DNA of 59,271 bases, from assembly GCF_000820045.1 (NCBI RefSeq), contig NZ_CDBJ01000058.1, forward strand, positions 1 to 59,271, given 5' to 3'. The translations under genes and the position numbers were made by a program. Below the pieces are notes generated by a model. That model ran no database searches. It was given only the letters and a program-made list of their open reading frames with translations, and was not told the origin of the DNA. Positions within the stretch are counted from its first letter, which is position 1. Each line of letters opens with the position of its first letter. Origin of the DNA: Aeromonas rivuli (GTDB lineage: Bacteria > Pseudomonadota > Gammaproteobacteria > Enterobacterales > Aeromonadaceae). Shown one piece after another: positions 47,043 through 54,917 of this stretch.

Positions 47043-47121
47043 ACTCCGCATAACTCCGAAAAAATCTGCAAAGCCCTGCACATCAGGGCTTTTTCACTCC
47101 GTATCACTCCGCTACACTCCA
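47043..47121 (+). repeat. ten-base-phased ACTCCG repeats beside attL
   Basis: ACTCCG occurs at 47043, 47053, 47096 and 47106, with a variant (ACTCCA) at 47116. Each group has a ten-base step, so the copies fall on one face of the helix. They flank a terminator between the att core and the arm-type repeats. They may bind the integrase, AlpA or another directionality factor. Confidence 0.6.
47070..47094 (+). terminator. element-borne terminator after yicC
   Basis: AAAGCCCTG and CAGGGCTTT close a five-base loop, with T continuing. It would replace the native yicC terminator that integration moved to the far side. Confidence 0.85.
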
Positions 47122-47140
47122 CCCCAATCCGGCTAAAACT

Positions 47141-47192
47141 GTGTACCCAAGGGTGTACCCTTGGCGACTCAGGTACACCAAGTTGGGTACAC
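47141..47192 (+). repeat. left arm-type repeats (GTGTACCC family)
   Basis: Four related units: GTGTACCC at 47141, GGTGTACCC at 47152, then inverted copies GGTACACC at 47172 and GGGTACAC at 47185. The 20-base block 47141-47160 recurs exactly at 57713-57732 near attR. The placement, near both att cores and just before int, fits integrase arm sites. Confidence 0.7.
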
Positions 47193-47218
47193 GCCAAAAT
47201 TTAACCAGTGGGTGGGCT

Positions 47219-48484
47219 ATGGCGAAGATATCGGATGTGCAGATAAGGGCGTGGATTAAGGCCGGTGAGCGATTCGAAGGCCGGGCAGATGGTGGCGGGC
47301 TTTATCTACGCTACCGGGCGGGCGATAGCGTCCCGACTTGGCGCTTTCGGTACAAGTTTGCAGGCAAGCCGCGAGTGATGAACATCGGCTCATATGGCGC
47401 ACTGTCCTTAGCCAATGCGAGGGAAGAAGCCCGGAGGTTATTCGCCCAAGTGGCGCTAGGCCATGACGTGGCCGGGGAGAAACAGACCCGCAAAGCCGAA
47501 GCGCTGGCGCAGATGGAGCAAGAGAAAAATGCGCTTCGGGTGTCAGAGCTGGCCGCCGAGTATTTCACGCGCCAGATCATGGGGCGCTGGAAGCACCCCG
47601 ACATTGTGCGGCGGCGCATCGACAAGGACATAAACCCATGTATCGGCCACCTTCAGGTTGAGGATGTGAAGCCTCGCCACATTGACGACATGCTGCAAAA
47701 GATCGTCGCCCGTGGAGCCCCCACCATTGCAAACGACGTCTTGCGCTGGGTGCGCCGCATGTTCGATTACGCCATCAAGCGCCATGCACTGGAAGTGAAC
47801 CCAGCAGGGGCTTTTGATATTGCCGATGCAGGTGGGCAAGAGCAGAGCCGAGAACGTTGGTTAACCCGTGGTGAGTTGAGCCAGTTCTTTCAGGCCATGC
47901 ACACAGCCAAGGGGTTTAGCCGTGAGAACGAACTCACCATGAAGCTGATACTTGCCTTGTGTTGCCGCAAGATGGAGCTATGCGGCGCACAGTGGGCAGA
48001 ATTCGACTTGGAGGGCGCTATCTGGCATTTGCCCGCCGAGAGGGTGAAGAACGGCGACGCTATCGACATTCCGCTACCTCCACCAGCCGTGCAGTGGTTA
48101 CAGGAACTGCAAGACCTTTCAGGCGGTAGCCGCTGGGTGCTGCCTGCCCGCAAGATGCAGAACCGCATGATTCCCCATGTGCAGGAAAGCACCCTGCCCT
48201 GTGCATTGGCGAAGGTGCGGCGTGAAATGCCGGGGGTGACTAACTTCACAATTCACGATTTCCGCCGCACCGCCCGCACTCACTTGGCCGCCCTTGGTGT
48301 AGATCCAATGGTGGCCGAACGCTGCCTGAATCACCGGATCCGGGGGGTAGAGGGCATTTACAACCGCCACAAGTATTTTGACGAGCGCCGCCATGCGCTA
48401 GAACTGTGGGCGGCCCTGCTGGTAGCCCTTGAGCATGGCAACGAGTACAACGTGACCCCGATAAAGCAGGTCAACCAGAGTTAG
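47219..48484 (+). CDS. P4-type tyrosine integrase
   Basis: A 421-residue site-specific recombinase. It has an N-terminal DUF4102-like arm-binding domain (to about residue 95), a SAM-like core-binding domain, and a catalytic domain with Arg250 (CCRKMELCGAQW), Lys277, His346 and Arg349 (HDFRRTARTHL), His372 and the nucleophile Tyr381 (IYNRHKY). All are present, so it should be active. I start at ATG 47219 (MAKISDVQ, GGTGGG upstream); the longer frame from 47141 would translate the arm repeats. It lies next to attL, as in P4-like elements. Confidence 0.93.
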   Translation: MAKISDVQIRAWIKAGERFEGRADGGGLYLRYRAGDSVPTWRFRYKFAGKPRVMNIGSYGALSLANAREEARRLFAQVALGHDVAGEKQTRKAEALAQMEQEKNALRVSELAAEYFTRQIMGRWKHPDIVRRRIDKDINPCIGHLQVEDVKPRHIDDMLQKIVARGAPTIANDVLRWVRRMFDYAIKRHALEVNPAGAFDIADAGGQEQSRERWLTRGELSQFFQAMHTAKGFSRENELTMKLILALCCRKMELCGAQWAEFDLEGAIWHLPAERVKNGDAIDIPLPPPAVQWLQELQDLSGGSRWVLPARKMQNRMIPHVQESTLPCALAKVRREMPGVTNFTIHDFRRTARTHLAALGVDPMVAERCLNHRIRGVEGIYNRHKYFDERRHALELWAALLVALEHGNEYNVTPIKQVNQS

Positions 48485-48555
48485 CAATGGGCCGGGGATA
48501 GCGCGACGGCGTGAAAAGCGGGAAACCTTAACCGCCCTCCCCGACCTCTTTTTTT

Positions 48556-48578
48556 AAGGTGACGTGAAGGTGACGTGA
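48556..48578 (+). repeat. duplicated ribosome-site unit
   Basis: AAGGTGACGTGA occurs twice with an 11-base step just before the ATG at 48580. It doubles the ribosome-binding region of that gene. Confidence 0.55.
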
Positions 48579-48579
48579 C

Positions 48580-49503
48580 ATGAGAGAAGCGGCTTACCCG
48601 CTGGATATTGCAGCCGCAATACTGGAATGCCAGCCCAAAAAAATCATGACGGAATGGGCCAAAGGTACAATCAAAGTTGTATTGGATTTTGGAGAGAAGC
48701 CATCAGCAGCACTGCTTCACAGCGGCTGGGGCGGATACATTTACGCCCCAGCAACCACGGAATACTTCCCGGATGAATTGCTCACCCCCGAATTCTCAGG
48801 GCCAAGGGAAGATGACTCACCACTTGCAGCCATTGTTGGACACTATGAAAATCGCTTAGAAAAAAGCATTCCCGCATTTCAACGCGATTACTCACAATCG
48901 GGCTTCTATTTTGAAGGGCCTAGCCAATGGTTCAACGGTATCGAAAGGCTCTATGATGAAGCTGCCGACGCTGAATTCATGCAAGTTAATATGCGTTTCT
49001 ATGGCTATTGGGCCGTACCTTACGAGGAATTTTCTAGGATGCATGTGCAGGGAAAGTTCAAACTGAAACCATATTCTCCGGATCCGCTTTCATTGGCCGT
49101 AACGCTTACATGCAACTACCCACCAGAGAAAAAAAACCTACGCATAACCGAAACTGAAATGCAGGTCATGCGCGAACTGTTGGGCAAACGATCCACAAAA
49201 TCCCAAGGGCAAACAGCCACCACGACTGAGACAACAGCGCAGCAAGAGCACAAGCACGTAGAACGATTCGCCCTTGGTCGAGAACGGATTCTTGCTGCGG
49301 CCCTCTATGTTGCCCATCACTACAAGCCGGAAATCGGAAAAAGCTTCAAATCCCACGCTGAATGTATAGAGAAATACGGTTATCTGTTTTGGAAGGATGA
49401 AGCGGCCCCAGACCATGAGCGCATCACCAAGGTTCTATCTGACGCGACACGGCGACCAGAGGAATGGAAAATTTTAGGGGGAAATGCCAATAAGAAAAAA
49501 TGA
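48580..49503 (+). CDS. hypothetical protein of the element
   Basis: A 307-residue protein I cannot name. The N-terminal 35 residues (YPLDIAAAILECQPKKIMTEWAKG) look like a helix-turn-helix that other island proteins share. The middle is unlike anything I know, and the last 85 residues (GRERILAAALYVAHHYKPEIG, then a KVLSDATRRPEEW end) recall C-terminal modules of P4-type island genes. The gene is more AT-rich than its neighbours. It ends before a very strong terminator and so forms its own unit. Confidence 0.75.
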   Translation: MREAAYPLDIAAAILECQPKKIMTEWAKGTIKVVLDFGEKPSAALLHSGWGGYIYAPATTEYFPDELLTPEFSGPREDDSPLAAIVGHYENRLEKSIPAFQRDYSQSGFYFEGPSQWFNGIERLYDEAADAEFMQVNMRFYGYWAVPYEEFSRMHVQGKFKLKPYSPDPLSLAVTLTCNYPPEKKNLRITETEMQVMRELLGKRSTKSQGQTATTTETTAQQEHKHVERFALGRERILAAALYVAHHYKPEIGKSFKSHAECIEKYGYLFWKDEAAPDHERITKVLSDATRRPEEWKILGGNANKKK

Positions 49504-49581
49504 GGCGTTTGACGATGTTAGGAAACTCTAACGCCCACTTAACAGCAGATGGCCGCATGTTCAAAAAATGATCCCAAACCC

Positions 49582-49616
49582 AAAAATAGGAAACTAAACA
49601 TAGTTTCCTATTTTTT
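49582..49616 (+). terminator. strong terminator before alpA
   Basis: A perfect fifteen-pair stem (AAAAATAGGAAACTA with its complement), loop AACA and a T-run. It separates the first two genes from the regulatory operon. Confidence 0.92.
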
Positions 49617-49673
49617 CTTGCATCTTTCGTATAGCCTCCAAATCAATCCACCCCGATCCATGAGGCTGCAAAG

Positions 49674-49871
49674 ATGGACACCCTACCGAAATCCGGTTAC
49701 ATGCGCCCAGCGCAAGTTATGGCCCACTTCCAAATCTGCTCGTCCACTCTGTGGAACTGGGTGAAGAAAGGGAAGCTCCCCAAACCCGTCAAGCTATCCG
49801 GTGGCGCGTCGCGCTTTGATGTGGCAGAGCTTCGCGCTTGGCTGGCGAAGCGCAAGGAGGGCAACAAGTGA
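49674..49871 (+). CDS. AlpA-family regulator / excisionase-like protein
   Basis: A 65-residue DNA-binding protein of the AlpA/MerR-like winged-helix type: MRPAQVMAHFQICSSTLWNWVKKGKLPKPVKLSGGASRFD then AELRAWLAKR. In satellites AlpA proteins drive int and act as excision factors. It overlaps the next gene by TGATG, forming one operon that runs to the primase. Confidence 0.9.
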   Translation: MDTLPKSGYMRPAQVMAHFQICSSTLWNWVKKGKLPKPVKLSGGASRFDVAELRAWLAKRKEGNK

Positions 49872-50647
49872 TGAACGGTCATCAACAAACCACCCAAACC
49901 TTGCCCGCCCTCAACCAGCAGGCCCAGCCATCCCTTGCTAAGTGGCTGCCGCTGACCCAGCAGGCCATAGAGGGTCGACCGGTAAACACCGTCAACGCAC
50001 GAGAGCTTCACGCATTCCTGACCGTGGGCCGCGACTTCTCCACATGGATGAAGGAACGGATCACCGAGTACGGATTTCATGAGGGCGCGGATTACGTATT
50101 GATTCCCCAAATCCGGGGAACCAAACAAGGGCGAGGCGGCGACCGTCGAAGCAAGGAATACGCCCTTAGCCTCGACATGGCTAAAGAACTGGCGATGGTC
50201 GAGCGCACCGACGAGGGACGCCGAGCCCGGCGCTATTTCATCGACTGCGAAAACCTGCTGATAGCGGTAGCCCCAGAGCTTAATCAGGTGGCTGTCGAGC
50301 GCTGGCACGGTGAGAGGGAGGCGAGCAAGGACTACTGCAAGTTGATGAATGACTCCCTAGAGGGCCACCGTTTGCGCCTTGGCAAGGCGACCCTAGGGCA
50401 CCACTACAGCAACGAGGCGAATCTGATCAATCGTCTGGTGCTTGGGATGGATGCGGCCAAATGGGCGAAGGCTCACGGGGTCAGCGTCCCTATCCGCCAA
50501 CACATGAACGCTTACCAGCTTTCGCTGGTCGCCTACCTTGAGCGCAGTAACGCAACCCTGCTAGATGCCGGGATGCCGTTCAATGAGCGCAAGGAGCGGC
50601 TGCTAGAAATGCTGGCGACCAAGGTTAAGCGGGAGGCCCAGCAATGA
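49871..50647 (+). CDS. AntA/AntB-type antirepressor
   Basis: A 258-residue phage antirepressor. The AntA/AntB domain shows TVNARELHAFLTVGRDFSTWMKERI, YGFHEGADYVL and ALSLDMAKELAMVERTDEGRRARRYFIDCE. The C-terminal 120 residues are a less conserved helical domain. Antirepressors switch mobile elements from quiescence to induction. The ATG at 49871 overlaps the alpA stop and AAGGAGG lies about ten bases upstream. Confidence 0.9.
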   Translation: MNGHQQTTQTLPALNQQAQPSLAKWLPLTQQAIEGRPVNTVNARELHAFLTVGRDFSTWMKERITEYGFHEGADYVLIPQIRGTKQGRGGDRRSKEYALSLDMAKELAMVERTDEGRRARRYFIDCENLLIAVAPELNQVAVERWHGEREASKDYCKLMNDSLEGHRLRLGKATLGHHYSNEANLINRLVLGMDAAKWAKAHGVSVPIRQHMNAYQLSLVAYLERSNATLLDAGMPFNERKERLLEMLATKVKREAQQ

Positions 50648-51171
50648 CCCCCGGACACATCCACCAGCCATTGGCGACCCCTTGGGGCTTGCGTGTGCTG
50701 TCGTTTGCCGTTAGGCTTGCCCTTGCTGCTCCAAAATGGGCAGCCGGGTTTTGCAGCCTGAATGACAAAGCGGACAGCCGCACCTATTCCGATATGCGGT
50801 CTTTTTGTGTCCGTAAAAAGCCGAGTTACGCCCAAATTATGGTGAGGCGTGGCAGGGAGGCGCTTGCGCCTGCTGGTTTCTTTGTCGCCAGTCTGCAAAC
50901 CCTGCTACGCCTTACCACCCCGTTTTGCAGCGGTCTGGTGAGGTTCAATGAACCTGACAAAGAGGCCGCCGCTATGGTTGCTACCCCTACCCCCGTTGTA
51001 CCCAAATTCTTCACGTTCCTGATCGCCCTGCGCCCCTGCCGTCTGGCAGCGTTGCGCCGTGTTCGCACCGTTTCCACTGTCGCCCATACCGAAGCCGAGG
51101 CCCGTTCCCTCTTGGGCGGCCTGCCGTTGGTGTTCATCAGCCGTTGCCCGGCTGCGAAGGTGGCAGCATGA
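50644..51171 (+). CDS. Ash/Icd-like satellite protein
   Basis: A 175-residue protein whose middle (YAQIMVRRGREALAPAGFFVAS) resembles the phage Ash family. Its C-terminal part (KFFTFLIALRPCRLAALRRVRTVSTVAHTEAEARSLL) reads like P4-type Icd-like host division inhibitors. Ash of phage P4 is linked to immunity/zygotic effects, and Icd to a division block. The family link is from memory and the function here is inferred. It overlaps both neighbours by four bases. Confidence 0.65.
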   Translation: MTPGHIHQPLATPWGLRVLSFAVRLALAAPKWAAGFCSLNDKADSRTYSDMRSFCVRKKPSYAQIMVRRGREALAPAGFFVASLQTLLRLTTPFCSGLVRFNEPDKEAAAMVATPTPVVPKFFTFLIALRPCRLAALRRVRTVSTVAHTEAEARSLLGGLPLVFISRCPAAKVAA

Positions 51172-51503
51172 ACCATTCCACTATCAACCGCCCCTTGTCA
51201 GAACAAGCATTCAGCGCATACGCCGACCTAGCAAAGAGCGTGGAAGGATTGCGCACACTGTCCGCCCTGCTTGAGTGCTACGGCGACCACGGCGCCAGCG
51301 GCGACGGCTACACGCCCCCGGCGCATCTGGCGATAGGCATAGCCTCGTTGCTCGATATGGCGGCCACCAGCGTCAGCCAGCAATCGGATGAAGTGGAGAG
51401 GGTGGAAAGAAGCCTATCCGCGCTTGAACAACGGTTAGATGCCGCTACCGCTGGCGACCTGTCGGCCCACCGTGAACCCGTTCAGGGGGTGCACCATGCC
51501 TAA
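51168..51503 (+). CDS. small hypothetical protein, island operon
   Basis: A 111-residue, mostly helical protein (HSTINRPLSEQAFSAYADLAKSV, then SDEVERVERSLSALEQRLDAA, a likely coiled coil). The start at 51168 overlaps the previous stop by ATGA and follows GAAGGTGG. No family recognised; its place ahead of the primase is typical of short accessory genes in P4-like elements. Confidence 0.7.
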   Translation: MNHSTINRPLSEQAFSAYADLAKSVEGLRTLSALLECYGDHGASGDGYTPPAHLAIGIASLLDMAATSVSQQSDEVERVERSLSALEQRLDAATAGDLSAHREPVQGVHHA

Positions 51504-51539
51504 CCCCCTCCCCACGCCCCAGTAACCGGAGCTTTCCCC

Positions 51540-51623
51540 ATGAAAAACAAACCCTATCCGCGTTGCGGAGGCCCCCGGCTTGCCCAAAATCCGGTGATTG
51601 CCCGTCAATGGAGGCATGTATGA
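51540..51623 (+). CDS. possible 27-residue microprotein
   Basis: A short frame starting MKNKPYPRCGGPRLAQNP; its stop overlaps the primase start (ATGA). The CGG could be half of a lost zinc ribbon. It may simply couple primase translation. Weak call. Confidence 0.35.
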   Translation: MKNKPYPRCGGPRLAQNPVIARQWRHV

Positions 51624-54493
51624 GCCAGTCAAACCGATTTGTATCTGATGTGGTGGCCGCCGCCTGCGGCCACTGGCCGGACGTGCTGCAATCCTTGGGC
51701 ATTGAGGTGCCGCCCGGTCGCAAGCATGGCCCTTGCCCTGTCTGCGGCGGTAATGACCGTTTCCGGCTTGATGACAAAGCAGGCCGAGGGACGTGGATTT
51801 GTAGCCAGTGTGACAAGCCGTCAGGCGATGGCCTTGATTTGGTGTGCCGGGTGATGGGGTGTGAGGTCAAGGCTGCCGCCCTGCTGGTCGCTCCCTTGGT
51901 GGGCGTGACTGCCGAAGGGTTAGACCCTGCCGAGCGAGCGCGGATACACCAACAGCAACAGGCCCGCGCCGAGGCTCAGCGCAAACATACCGAACAACAG
52001 CGCAAGGAGGCCACCAGCCGCGCCGCTGCCGTCATGGCCGACACCCGACAAGGGGTAAGCGCCTATCTTGAGCGCAAGGGCTTAGGCGGCCATCTGTGCG
52101 ACGTGCTGCAAGCGCCTCTCTATGAGGCCGGGGAAAACTTCCCGGCTGGTTCCCTGCCTGTGCCGTTGACCAATGAAGCGGGCGAGCTGGTCAACGTCCA
52201 GCTAATCGGAAACGACGGCGCGAAACGCTACCTGACCGGGGGCCAGAAGGCCGACGCCTATCACCGCATCTATGGTGGGCCGCTGGTCGCCGTGGTGGAA
52301 GGGTACGCCACCGGGCTATCTGTCCATCTGGCAGCCGGGGCGACCGTCTATTGCGCCATGGACTGCGGCAACCTGCCCGCCGTCGCGGCCATTGCTCGAC
52401 GCCATCACCCAAAGGCCGACATGCTGCTGTGTGGTGACAATGACGCCACCACCGACGGCAACCCCGGCAAGGCCAAAGCCGAGCAAGCTGCGGCTTCCGT
52501 GGGGGCACTGCTAGCCCTGCCGCCCGAGGCTGGCGACTGGAACGACTACCACCAAGCCCACGGCCCCATTGCTACCCGTGACGCCATCATGGCAGCCCGT
52601 ACCGCCCTGCCCACTGACAGCCCCAAAGACAACCCCAAAACCGCCAACCAAGAAGGAGGGCCTTGGACGGCTGAAAAAAGCCGAGCGGAGCGAGAGCCGA
52701 ACGCCGAAGGCGGTAGCCCTTGGCAGGCTGGCGGGGAAGCCCCAAGCGCCCCCGCCATTGCATCCGGCGACGATGACCCATGCCACGGTATCCCCGACGG
52801 GTTCGAGCTGACAGGCGACCGCCTGCTTGCCCTGATGATGGTGGGACGTGGCGACAATATCCGCCAAGAGTGGCAGCCCATATCAAGCCCTGTCCGGGTG
52901 CTGGCTGACACTTCCAACGAGCAGGGGCGGGAGTGGGGCCGCCTGCTGGAATGGTGCGACCGCAAGGGGCGCGTCTGCCAATGGGCAATGCCGATGGAGG
53001 CCCTTGCCGCCCGTGGTGGCGAGGATGTTATCAGGGCGCTACTAAGTGGCGGCCTGCCGTTCATCGACTTTGGCAACAAGCGCAAGTTTATTGACTACCT
53101 GATGGGGTGCGAGCCGGGGCGGCAGGTGGCTTGCGTCGGGCGCACTGGCTGGTATGGCGGGGTGTACGTGCTGCCCGGCGAGGCTATCGGCCCGGATGCC
53201 GACGGGGTAATCCTGCAATCTGCCGGGTATGCGGCCAATGATTTCTCTGAGCGCGGGACGCTGGCCGACTGGCAGCGGGAAATCAGTGCACTGGCCGTGG
53301 GCAACTCCCGGCTGTGCTTTGCGCTGTCGTTGGCATTCGCGGCCCCGCTGCTGTCACTGGTCGGCATGGAGGGCGGCGGCTTTCACCTCAAGGGGGATTC
53401 TACCGACGGCAAGAGCACCATCACGAAAGCAGCCGCCAGCGTTTACGGGGCTGCGGATTTTGGTCACACATGGCGAGCCACCGGGAACGCTATCGAGGGG
53501 ATAGCCAGCCGCCGCAATGACGCCCTGCTGTGTCTGGATGAAATCGGCGAGGTGGACGGGCGCGAGGCGGGACAGGTGGCCTACATGCTGGCGAACGGGC
53601 AGGGCAAGGGCCGGAGCAAGCAGGACGGCGAGCTGCGCGAGCGCAAGACGTGGCGCTTGTTGTTCCTGAGCAACGGGGAGCTGTCGCTAGAAGACCATGC
53701 CGCCAGCGCGGGCCAGCGCACCCAAGCCGGGATGGAGGTGCGCACTATCCAAATCCCGAGCCACACGGGCCACTATGGCGCATTCGAGCAACTGCACGGC
53801 ATGGCCGATGGCCGCACCTTTGCCGACACCCTCAAGGCCAACACAGAGCAACACCACGGCACCGCCTTTCGTGCCTATGCCCATGCCTTGGCGGATGACC
53901 TGAGCGGGCACAGCGAGCGCCTGAGGGCCGAGATCAAGCGGCTGGCCGATGACCTGACCCCCGAGGGGGCAGGCAACCAAGTAGGCCGGGCCATCAATCG
54001 GTTTGCACTGGTGGCCGCTGCCGGGGAGCTGGCGAGCCAGCTTGGGGTAACAGGCTGGCCCGCTGGGGAGGCCACCCGCGCTGTCAGAGTCTGCCTTTTG
54101 GCGTGGCTGGACGGGCGGGGGCACGTGGGCAACCAAGAAGACGCCGCCACCCTTGGGCAGGTGCGGGCCTTTGTGGCTGCGCACCAGTTCAGCCGTTTTG
54201 CTGATTGGTTCGACCACAATCACCGCCCGGCCAATATCGTGGGATTCCGTCGCGTTGATGCGGACGGCGTGAGCTTCTACGTACTGCCAACGGGCTGGGT
54301 CGAAATCACCAAGGGGCGCGACCCCAAGCGGGCGGCTCAACTCTGCATGGAGGCGGGCTACCTGACACCGAGCAATGACGGCAAGCGCACTCAGCGCAAG
54401 ATCCGCCTGCGAGATAACGGGGCGACGGTCTGGATTTACCTATTGACTGAAAGCGTGCTGGCAGATGAAGCCGACGGCCCAGAGGACGAATGA
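51620..54493 (+). CDS. P4-alpha-like primase-helicase
   Basis: A 957-residue replication protein. The N-terminal zinc site has Cys39, Cys42, Cys61 and Cys64 (CPVCGG, CSQC). A TOPRIM primase domain spans about 222-310, with EGYATG and GDNDA. A DUF927-type helicase half follows, with Walker A GDSTDGKST at 592-600 and Walker B LLCLDEIGE near 637-645. GGAGG lies six bases before the ATG at 51620. It should both prime and unwind at the element's origin; iterons lie directly downstream. Confidence 0.93.
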   Translation: MSQSNRFVSDVVAAACGHWPDVLQSLGIEVPPGRKHGPCPVCGGNDRFRLDDKAGRGTWICSQCDKPSGDGLDLVCRVMGCEVKAAALLVAPLVGVTAEGLDPAERARIHQQQQARAEAQRKHTEQQRKEATSRAAAVMADTRQGVSAYLERKGLGGHLCDVLQAPLYEAGENFPAGSLPVPLTNEAGELVNVQLIGNDGAKRYLTGGQKADAYHRIYGGPLVAVVEGYATGLSVHLAAGATVYCAMDCGNLPAVAAIARRHHPKADMLLCGDNDATTDGNPGKAKAEQAAASVGALLALPPEAGDWNDYHQAHGPIATRDAIMAARTALPTDSPKDNPKTANQEGGPWTAEKSRAEREPNAEGGSPWQAGGEAPSAPAIASGDDDPCHGIPDGFELTGDRLLALMMVGRGDNIRQEWQPISSPVRVLADTSNEQGREWGRLLEWCDRKGRVCQWAMPMEALAARGGEDVIRALLSGGLPFIDFGNKRKFIDYLMGCEPGRQVACVGRTGWYGGVYVLPGEAIGPDADGVILQSAGYAANDFSERGTLADWQREISALAVGNSRLCFALSLAFAAPLLSLVGMEGGGFHLKGDSTDGKSTITKAAASVYGAADFGHTWRATGNAIEGIASRRNDALLCLDEIGEVDGREAGQVAYMLANGQGKGRSKQDGELRERKTWRLLFLSNGELSLEDHAASAGQRTQAGMEVRTIQIPSHTGHYGAFEQLHGMADGRTFADTLKANTEQHHGTAFRAYAHALADDLSGHSERLRAEIKRLADDLTPEGAGNQVGRAINRFALVAAAGELASQLGVTGWPAGEATRAVRVCLLAWLDGRGHVGNQEDAATLGQVRAFVAAHQFSRFADWFDHNHRPANIVGFRRVDADGVSFYVLPTGWVEITKGRDPKRAAQLCMEAGYLTPSNDGKRTQRKIRLRDNGATVWIYLLTESVLADEADGPEDE

Positions 54494-54507
54494 CGCCAAC
54501 CAGCAGA

Positions 54508-54534
54508 AAAAGGGTCGCCATGTGCGGCCCTTTT
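54508..54534 (+). terminator. primase terminator
   Basis: AAAAGGG(T)CGC pairs with GCG(G)CCCTTTT around CATGT, 15 bases after the primase stop. One G-T pair lies in the stem. Confidence 0.8.
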
Positions 54535-54577
54535 CTATGCCTGCTTCATACACGCACACGTAACGAGATAAAAAAGG

Positions 54578-54814
54578 TGGGAACAATGGGAACAAGGGAT
54601 ATAAACACTCATGAGAGCCAAGCCACATCAGTGATACCAATGTTCCCACACCCACTTAATTTCGTGGGAACAGATTGGGAACAATGGGAACACGTCTTGG
54701 ATGTTCCCAGTACCTGTTCCCTTTGTTCCCACGCATCCACGCCCCAGTGGGAACAACAAAACCCAGTAGTGGCAAGGCTTGGCGGGCAATGTTCCCATGT
54801 TCCCACTGTTCCCA
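54578..54814. repeat. TGGGAACA iteron cluster, putative replication origin
   Basis: Twelve perfect TGGGAACA or TGTTCCCA octamers start at 54578, 54587, 54641, 54665, 54676, 54685, 54702, 54724, 54748, 54790, 54798 and 54807. A one-mismatch copy starts at 54715. Both orientations occur, and several pairs are 8-11 bases apart. A T-rich run (54816-54833) follows directly. P4 alpha protein binds short repeats of this general kind at ori and crr, so an origin is likely. Confidence 0.75.
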
Positions 54815-54872
54815 CACTTTTTTTGATATATAGAGACGAACGGACGACGGAGATCACATTTTCGCCCATTAA

Positions 54873-54917
54873 CGTGACTCGCGTCACAAAACGCCCATCT
54901 TTGTGACTTGCGTCACA
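54873..54917. promoter_or_regulatory. twin palindromes with CRP-like sequence
   Basis: GTGAC-TCGC-GTCAC at 54874-54887 and GTGAC-TTGC-GTCAC at 54903-54916, 29 bases apart. The second extends to TGTGA-N6-TCACA, the exact CRP half-site pair. They could bind host CRP or an element-encoded regulator. Confidence 0.55.

Noticed and set aside
47141..47218. Upstream 26-residue extension of the integrase
   Set aside because: It would translate the arm-type repeats and has no ribosome site; family proteins begin at the 47219 ATG region.
54578..54814. Possible CRISPR array
   Set aside because: Repeats are only eight bases, occur in both orientations and have irregular 8-54-base spacing; no cas genes are present.
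54490..54906. 138-residue plus-strand frame after the primase
   Set aside because: It runs through the terminator and the iteron cluster; its repeated WEQWE/VPTVPT wording is just the translated octamer.
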